Source: Firmicutes bacterium UBA5301
GTDB taxonomy: Bacteria > Bacillota > UBA5301
Reading direction: 5' to 3'
Length of the DNA stretch: 5,270 nucleotides
Assembly (NCBI GenBank): GCA_002408345.1
Contig: DHRX01000016.1
Coordinates: 6,344-11,613 of the forward strand
Of this stretch, positions 1 to 3,830 are shown piece by piece. The position numbers and the translations under genes are program-made. Below the pieces are notes generated by a model. It was not told the origin of the DNA. It saw only the letters and a program-made list of their open reading frames with translations, and did no database searches. Every line of letters starts with the position of its first letter. The stretch's first letter is position 1.

Positions 1-835
1 CCAGGTAGGCATCGATGGCCTGACGATAGGTAGATACAATCATCTGTAAATACTCAGCTTCCCGCATTCTACCTTCAATCTTAAATGAACAAATACCAGA
101 TTGAACCAGCTCAGGGATATGATTAAGCATGTACATATCTCCTAAAGCTAAGAAATAAGGTCCATCTACCTGTGTTGAAAGCACTTCACCTGTTGCCGAA
201 TCAATAAACTCATAAGCCCAGCGGCACGGCTTCATACAGCGACCCCGATTAGAGCTTTGCCCAAAAAGTAGACCGCTAGCATAACACTGTCCACTCTGGG
301 CAATACACATATCACCATGAATGAAGTACTCTAATTCTAAACCAGACCGGTCTCGTAATTCCCGAACTTCCGCAAAAGGAATTTCCCGATTTAACACCAC
401 TCGAGTAACCCCATGCCGCTTAAGAAAATTTAACGCCTCCAGGCTATGGGTATTTAACATAACGCTGGCATGAATAGGGATAGTCAAGCCTAATTCTCGT
501 ACATATTGAATAATCCCAAGATCCTGAACAATCAGAGAGTCCGGCTGGATCTCCTCTAGAAACTCTAAATATTCCCGCTGTTCTTTTAACTCAGCATCAC
601 TCTGCAGATTATTAAGGGTTATGTATACTTTAACATTGCGATCGTGGGCGTATTGCACCGCTTCTCGTAAACTTTCATTACTGAAGTTATAGTCATCGCG
701 AAACATTCGCATATTAAATTTTTTCCCGCCTAAATAAACAGCATCGGCACCGGCAGCAATAACAGTCTCTAAAACATCCCAACGTCCTACCGGAGCTAAC
801 AACTCTAGCTCCATATCCTCAAGATGCAAAGCCAA
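1..835 (-). CDS. U32-family 'peptidase' (RlhA/TrhP-type RNA hydroxylase), C-terminus cut off by window edge
   Basis: The visible 278 residues match the U32 (PF01136) family. The N-terminus reads ELELLAPVGRWDVLETVIAA then GADAVYLGGKKFN, the typical first strands of the family barrel. The U32 signature follows as EYFIHGDMCIAQSGQCYASG. Cysteines at about residues 177, 184, 200 and 204 have the spacing C-x6-C-x15-C-x3-C, which fits the conserved Cys set thought to hold an iron-sulfur cluster. A later FKIEGRMREAEYL block is also typical. Members once called collagenases are now known, where studied (E. coli RlhA and TrhP, Bacillus YrrN/YrrO), to be prephenate-dependent hydroxylases of 23S rRNA C2501 or tRNA U34; which RNA this one uses cannot be told. 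The block normally read as DLC shows DMY here. TTG 835 is chosen as start because an AAGGAAGG site sits 7 bases upstream; ATG 814 has GAGG only 2 bases away. Second gene of a leftward operon with the binding-protein homologue. Confidence 0.9.
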   Translation of the reverse strand, partial: MALHLEDMELELLAPVGRWDVLETVIAAGADAVYLGGKKFNMRMFRDDYNFSNESLREAVQYAHDRNVKVYITLNNLQSDAELKEQREYLEFLEEIQPDSLIVQDLGIIQYVRELGLTIPIHASVMLNTHSLEALNFLKRHGVTRVVLNREIPFAEVRELRDRSGLELEYFIHGDMCIAQSGQCYASGLLFGQSSNRGRCMKPCRWAYEFIDSATGEVLSTQVDGPYFLALGDMYMLNHIPELVQSGICSFKIEGRMREAEYLQMIVSTYRQAIDAYL

Positions 836-839
836 ACTA

Positions 840-1724
840 TTACCTTCCTTCCCTGACAACTTGAGCGTTAGGTACGTCTGCTACCTGTAGCCCCAGTTCT
901 TCTGATATCGGTCCATTTATATAAATTTGGACCTTTTCTGGCCGGGCAATCGGCAGTGCACTTGGTTCTACACCCTGAAGGATCTGAGCCGCCATTACAC
1001 CAGCCTGTACACCTAATTCAAAATGTAAAGAGTCGACACAGCAAGCCGCCCCCTGCTGAACCGCCTGTAAATTGTGACCGCAAATCGGGAGCCCCTGCTG
1101 CTGGCAGTTCGTAGCTAGCAGGAGGAAATGTTCCTCAATCAACCGACAGATCGGTACAAATACAAACTGGGTACTTTCGGGAAAGGTTATTGTACTCAAA
1201 GAAGCAGAATCATGGACTTGTAGCTCTTGAAGGGACAAACCAAAATCCGGTACCGCTACTTGGAGATCCTTGAGTTCTAAAAGAGCATTAGGATCATTAG
1301 GATCATAAACTACAGCTAGCTCTTTAAGATTAGGTTTTAATGTAGTCAATAATTTTAGTTTCTTAACTACATCAACTTTACCGCTAACCCCAGCTAAATG
1401 GTTTCCTGAACTCTCCCAACTCTTAACCAATCCTACCGCTACAGGATCATAAACAGGGGTGAAGACTACAGGTATTTGGTAGAAATCAGCAGCTTCTTTA
1501 GCAAACTTCGCCGCCGGGGTAGTACAGGCAAAGATTAAATCGGCACCTGCAGCTACCAAATCATCGGCCTCTTGCCCAAAGGATGGTACATTCTCCTGGA
1601 CATTCCGATAATCTATAAGATAATCCTTTTCGGCTAACCCAGCTTGGCCCAAACCCTGCTTAAAACCGGCTACAACTTCATCCAGTTCCGTTTTTAACTG
1701 GAGAATTCCGATGTAAAAAGGCAT
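840..1724 (-). CDS. Stand-alone cytosolic homologue of ABC substrate-binding proteins (PF04392 / TrpX-like)
   Basis: A 294-residue protein that aligns by eye with the whole mature part of the PF04392 binding-protein family. It opens with MPFYIGILQLKTELDEVVAG (residues 1-20), then GADLIFACTTPAAKFA (60-75), IPVVFTPVYDPVAVGLV (84-100), LKELAVVYDPNDPNAL (133-148), and near the end FELGVQAGVMAAQILQG and SEELGL. Exported relatives bind small ligands, tryptophan in streptococcal TrpX, for an ABC importer. This one has no signal peptide or lipobox: it begins exactly where the mature domain begins, and the frame is closed by a stop at 1754-1752. It carries six cysteines (67, 193, 207, 215, 228, 229), unusual for an exported Gram-positive binding protein. 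No permease or ATPase gene is in view. I infer a cytoplasmic ligand-binding or sensory protein; the ligand is unknown. ATG 1724 is preferred over ATG 1739 because GGAGGGG lies between them at correct spacing. First gene of the operon ending with U32. Confidence 0.85.
   Translation of the reverse strand: MPFYIGILQLKTELDEVVAGFKQGLGQAGLAEKDYLIDYRNVQENVPSFGQEADDLVAAGADLIFACTTPAAKFAKEAADFYQIPVVFTPVYDPVAVGLVKSWESSGNHLAGVSGKVDVVKKLKLLTTLKPNLKELAVVYDPNDPNALLELKDLQVAVPDFGLSLQELQVHDSASLSTITFPESTQFVFVPICRLIEEHFLLLATNCQQQGLPICGHNLQAVQQGAACCVDSLHFELGVQAGVMAAQILQGVEPSALPIARPEKVQIYINGPISEELGLQVADVPNAQVVREGR
843..850 (-). promoter_or_regulatory. Ribosome binding site that fixes the U32 TTG start
   Basis: On the minus strand AAGGAAGG is followed by 7 bases and then TTG at 835. 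The site overlaps the last sense codons of the upstream gene, whose TAA is at 842-840, so a ribosome ending the first gene stops on top of the next gene's binding site. This argues for translational coupling and for TTG, rather than the internal ATG at 814, as the true start. Confidence 0.75.
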
Positions 1725-1730
1725 TGCAGA

Positions 1731-1737
1731 CCCCTCC
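1731..1737 (-). promoter_or_regulatory. Ribosome binding site deciding the start of the binding-protein homologue
   Basis: GGAGGGG on the minus strand lies 6 bases before ATG 1724 and directly after the alternative ATG 1739, so initiation at 1739 would use the binding site as coding sequence. This shortens the protein by five residues (MEGSA removed). Confidence 0.85.
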
Positions 1738-1771
1738 ATCGCAGTATATAATTAGTCTTCTGCCTTCCCGC

Positions 1772-1800
1772 ATTATACCATTGCCTAGGAAAGCTTTCAA
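1772..1800 (-). promoter_or_regulatory. Sigma-A promoter for the binding-protein/U32 operon
   Basis: Minus strand: -35 TTGAAA (1800-1795), 17-base spacer, perfect -10 TATAAT (1777-1772). Transcription should begin near 1765, giving a leader of about 40 bases before ATG 1724. Strength is predicted to be high from the consensus match. Confidence 0.85.
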
Positions 1801-1822
1801 CGCTTCAACTCCCCTTGAAACG
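1801..1822. repeat. Inverted repeat just upstream of the leftward -35 box
   Basis: CGCTTCAA (1801-1808) and TTGAAACG (1815-1822) form 8-base arms with one mismatch around a 6-base CTCCCC spacer. It abuts the -35 element at 1795-1800, a position suited to an activator or repressor site. No known regulator motif is recognised, and the repeat is short enough to be chance. Confidence 0.35.
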
Positions 1823-1892
1823 CCGGTACCTTTGCCCTCTTTTCGTCAATAATTTTAAATATCCATACATAAAACTCTATTATCCAAAAAGG

Positions 1893-1938
1893 GACAAATG
1901 GCCTTTGACTTAAAATGGAAGCTGAGGTACAATTTGTC
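1893..1938. repeat. Seven-base inverted repeat bracketing the abrB promoter
   Basis: GACAAAT (1893-1899) and ATTTGTC (1932-1938) are perfect inverted copies, one just upstream of the -35 box and one overlapping the last base of the -10 box. Each contains TTTGTC, the first half of the Spo0A box TTTGTCRAA, but neither has the following RAA. Candidate operator pair, possibly for a Spo0A-like repressor; the match is partial. Confidence 0.35.
1905..1933 (+). promoter_or_regulatory. Sigma-A promoter of the abrB-like gene
   Basis: -35 TTGACT (1905-1910), 17-base spacer, -10 TACAAT (1928-1933). Transcription should start near 1940, leaving a leader of about 50 bases that holds the inverted repeat at 1943-1969 and the ribosome binding site at 1978-1984. 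Confidence 0.85.
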
Positions 1939-1942
1939 TTGA

Positions 1943-1969
1943 GGATTTTATAGGATAATCTATAAATCC
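1943..1969 (+). repeat. Inverted repeat in the abrB leader (operator or RNA hairpin)
   Basis: GGATTTTATAG (1943-1953) and CTATAAATCC (1960-1969) pair over ten bases with one unpaired T, around a 6-base GATAAT loop. It lies just after the predicted start of transcription and nine bases before the ribosome binding site. The AT-rich symmetry could be an operator, for example for autoregulation, or a weak hairpin in the mRNA. It is not a terminator because no T run follows. Confidence 0.5.
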
Positions 1970-1977
1970 GCTTAGAG

Positions 1978-1984
1978 AAAGGAG
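1978..1984 (+). promoter_or_regulatory. Ribosome binding site of the abrB-like gene
   Basis: AAAGGAG ends 8 bases before ATG 1993. An upstream in-frame GTG at 1984-1986 overlaps this site and is therefore rejected as start. Confidence 0.85.
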
Positions 1985-1992
1985 TGGTAGCA

Positions 1993-2238
1993 ATGAAATC
2001 AACAGGTATTGTACGCAAAGTAGATGAGCTAGGCCGTGTTGTAATTCCCATCGAGCTTCGCCGCACTCTTGGAATCGACGAACGAGACTCCTTAGAGATT
2101 TACGTAGACGGAGATCAAATCATTTTGAAAAAATATGAACCTGCTTGTATTTTCTGCGGCAACGCCAAAAATGTCCGTAATTTCAGGGACAAAATGATTT
2201 GCCCAGATTGCCTAGCATTAATGAAACAAGTTGGCTAA
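1993..2238 (+). CDS. abrB: AbrB-family transition-state regulator with C-terminal Cys4 zinc-ribbon-like tail
   Basis: An 81-residue DNA-binding regulator. Residues 1-48 are nearly the same as the N-terminal swapped-hairpin domain of Bacillus AbrB: MKSTGIVRKVDELGRVVIPI, then ELRRTLGI, and later LEIYVDGDQIILKKY. The conserved arginines at 8, 15, 23 and 24 used for DNA contact in AbrB are present. The second half is different: instead of the longer multimerisation domain of Bacillus AbrB (94-96 residues in total) there is C52-x2-C55 and C70-x2-C73, spaced like a small zinc ribbon. Such tails are, from general knowledge, common in clostridial AbrB proteins. In Bacillus AbrB represses post-exponential and sporulation genes. 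The gene has its own sigma-A promoter and lies convergent with rsmI, as in Bacillus. Target genes cannot be told from the window. Confidence 0.93.
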   Translation: MKSTGIVRKVDELGRVVIPIELRRTLGIDERDSLEIYVDGDQIILKKYEPACIFCGNAKNVRNFRDKMICPDCLALMKQVG

Positions 2239-2261
2239 CACCAGCAGCTGGTAAGGAAGAA

Positions 2262-2288
2262 GCCGTGGGCTCTATGGGTTTCCACGGC
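2262..2288. terminator. Probable terminator hairpin between convergent abrB and rsmI
   Basis: GCCGTGG (2262-2268) pairs with CCACGGC (2282-2288) across a 13-base loop, extendable by two more pairs past one mismatch. On the minus strand the stem is followed by a pyrimidine-rich CTTCTTCCTT stretch, and on the plus strand by CTCTTACTG. Neither is a strong U tract, so termination is probably modest. It lies between the two stop codons, ending three bases before the rsmI stop, and may serve both genes. Confidence 0.55.
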
Positions 2289-2291
2289 CTC

Positions 2292-3143
2292 TTACTGTTC
2301 CAGTTCCATAGCTAAACGGTAGGCGATATTACGCCTAATCCCAGTCTCCTGAACCACTATTTTTACCGCATCCTTGGTAGTATGACCTTCCTCTAAAAGC
2401 TCCTGAAGCCTCCCCCTAACCATTTGACAATCTACCGGTGGCTCATCTCCGGTCGGCGATCCACCGCTTCCAGCCAATACTACCGTAATCTCTCCTCGTG
2501 GAGTTTGTTCAGAATAATGCTGATAAGCCTCTTGGACTGTGCCCCGGAAAACCTCTTCATGTTTTTTAGTTAGCTCTCGACAAACGGCAATCCGGCGATC
2601 CGGCATTACCTCTACTAGGTCAGCCAAAGTTTCCAGTAAACGGTGGGGAGCTTCGTAAAAAACCAAGGTTCTAGCCTCGGTCGCTAAACTATGTAGATAC
2701 TTTATTCTTTCTTTGCGTACTCGAGGTAAAAACCCTTCAAATGCAAATTTCTCCATAGTTATGCCCGCAAGGGTCAGAGCTGTAATTACCGCTGAAGGAC
2801 CAGGAATAGACTGAACCGGTATCCCTGCTTGCAGACAGGCAGAAATCAAGTACCCACCGGGATCAGAAATCCCAGGCATACCAGCATCGGAAACTAAGGC
2901 TACATTTTGGCCATCTTGTAACTTTTGGAGAATAAGGCGGCTTTTCTGCCGTTCGTTAAACTGATGGAGACTAGTAACCGGGGTTCCAATATCGTAGTAG
3001 TTTAACAACTTTCGGGTATGTCTGGTATCCTCAGCAGCAATTAATTCGGCCTCTTTTAAAACCTGCAGGCATCGCAGGGTAATATCGCTAAGGTTACCAA
3101 TAGGAGTAGCACAAATATATAAACAACCGGTAGCTGTAACCAT
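2292..3143 (-). CDS. rsmI: 16S rRNA (cytidine1402-2'-O)-methyltransferase RsmI
   Basis: A 283-residue SAM-dependent enzyme of the tetrapyrrole-methylase fold that places the 2'-O-methyl group on C1402 in the 16S rRNA decoding centre. All family blocks are visible in order: ATPIGNLSDIT (12-22), AEDTRHTRKLL (37-47), VSDAGMPGISDPG (84-96), IPGPSA (113-118), FEGFLP (135-140), YEAPHRLLETL (163-173) and CRELTKKHEE (188-197), then GEITVVLAG. The C-terminal 40 residues form the usual helical end (GHTTKDAVKIVVQETGIRRN). Length is normal for the family. ATG 3143 follows an AAAAGGG site about ten bases upstream. It is the second gene after the trmN6-like gene, 15 bases downstream of that gene's stop, so co-transcription is likely; Bacillus has the same pair with yazA in between. 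Confidence 0.96.
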   Translation of the reverse strand: MVTATGCLYICATPIGNLSDITLRCLQVLKEAELIAAEDTRHTRKLLNYYDIGTPVTSLHQFNERQKSRLILQKLQDGQNVALVSDAGMPGISDPGGYLISACLQAGIPVQSIPGPSAVITALTLAGITMEKFAFEGFLPRVRKERIKYLHSLATEARTLVFYEAPHRLLETLADLVEVMPDRRIAVCRELTKKHEEVFRGTVQEAYQHYSEQTPRGEITVVLAGSGGSPTGDEPPVDCQMVRGRLQELLEEGHTTKDAVKIVVQETGIRRNIAYRLAMELEQ

Positions 3144-3158
3144 TATTTATCATCCCTT

Positions 3159-3797
3159 TTAAACTTTTCTTGCTTTGACTAGGGTTCGAGAACAATCTAT
3201 CTCTTGAAAAACACCTGGCTCTAGGCCAACCGCTGTACAAAGATCTTTAATTTCCCCTAGTCGCTCATAGCGATGAACCAAATAAAACCGACCTCCATTC
3301 AGAAGCGCCTTGGCTGCAGTACCAATCGTCTCCGCTAAAGTGGCATCAACTTCAAATCGAGCCCGCCAACGGGAGGGGTTAGAGCTAGGACGACCGCTCC
3401 CAACCTTAAAATAAGGAGGGTTAGCCGTCACAACTGAAAACCGAGGCTCCCAGAATAACTGGCGATAATCTCCTACTAGTACCGTGAACCGAGAACCCAA
3501 GCTGTTTAAAGCAGAATTGCGTTCAGCATAGGCCGCTAATTCTGGTTGTATTTCTACCCCGACAAAACTACACTGAGGATACCTTGCGGCTAAAAGCAGC
3601 GGGACAACCCCAACCCCTGTCCCGAGATCTAAAACTCTTTCTCCCGGCTCTAAGGTGACGAATTGGGCTAGTAATAGGCTATCTTCGGAGAAATGATAAA
3701 AGCCATCTGGCTGCTGAATCTCCACGGAAGCGGAAACACCTCTCACTCCTGACCTGTTGGGGATGTATAAATCAGTAGCAGACGGCAAAAAATTCAT
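3159..3797 (-). CDS. trmN6: TrmN6/YabB-type tRNA1(Val) adenine-37 N6-methyltransferase (short form)
   Basis: A class I SAM-dependent methyltransferase. From ATG 3797 it is 212 residues, with the family lead-in PDGFYHFSEDSLLLAQF, motif I VLDLGTGVGVVPLLLA (55-70), an acidic motif II in FVGVEIQPE, and the N6-adenine catalytic motif NPPY (126-129) in VTANPPYFKVGSGR. LNGGRFYLVHRYERL near the end is also characteristic. E. coli YfiC and relatives methylate N6 of A37 in tRNA1(Val); that substrate is inferred here. The protein ends about 30 residues earlier than Bacillus YabB (roughly 247 residues), lacking the usual GLKVLPPL-like tail. The start is uncertain: ATG 3797 is preceded only by a weak AGG, while the frame stays open upstream to ATG 3836 and GTG 3872, neither with well-placed Shine-Dalgarno; the family's normal N-terminal length favours 3797. 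No convincing promoter was found upstream. First gene of the rsmI operon. Confidence 0.85.
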   Translation of the reverse strand: MNFLPSATDLYIPNRSGVRGVSASVEIQQPDGFYHFSEDSLLLAQFVTLEPGERVLDLGTGVGVVPLLLAARYPQCSFVGVEIQPELAAYAERNSALNSLGSRFTVLVGDYRQLFWEPRFSVVTANPPYFKVGSGRPSSNPSRWRARFEVDATLAETIGTAAKALLNGGRFYLVHRYERLGEIKDLCTAVGLEPGVFQEIDCSRTLVKARKV

Positions 3798-3816
3798 ACT
3801 GCCTGCATTAGGCCGT

Positions 3817-3822
3817 AAAGGA
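3817..3822 (+). promoter_or_regulatory. Ribosome binding site of the Mur ligase gene
   Basis: AAAGGA ends 8 bases before ATG 3831, giving a clear start for the plus-strand gene. It lies within the short interval to the divergent methyltransferase start. Confidence 0.7.
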
Positions 3823-3830
3823 TGGATTTC

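Noticed and set aside
1..835. Reading the U32 gene as a secreted collagenase or virulence protease
   Set aside because: No signal peptide is present, the Cys set is that of the RNA-hydroxylase members, and the old protease label lacks support for this type.
1984..1986. GTG as an earlier abrB start
   Set aside because: It overlaps the AAAGGAG ribosome binding site, and AbrB homologues begin at the MKSTGIVRKVDELGR methionine at 1993.
1797..2066. An 89-codon open frame on the minus strand across the abrB promoter region
   Set aside because: It overlaps two convincing promoters and the conserved start of abrB, has no suitable ribosome binding site, and its product resembles no family; it is a shadow of the real features.
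2241..2251. CCAGCAGCTGG palindrome just after the abrB stop
   Set aside because: Only a 4-pair stem with a 3-base loop and no T run; too small to call a terminator on its own.
3766..3771. TATAAA as a -10 box for the Mur ligase gene
   Set aside because: No -35-like hexamer at 16-18 bases upstream and no correctly spaced TG extension; it codes for part of the methyltransferase on the other strand.
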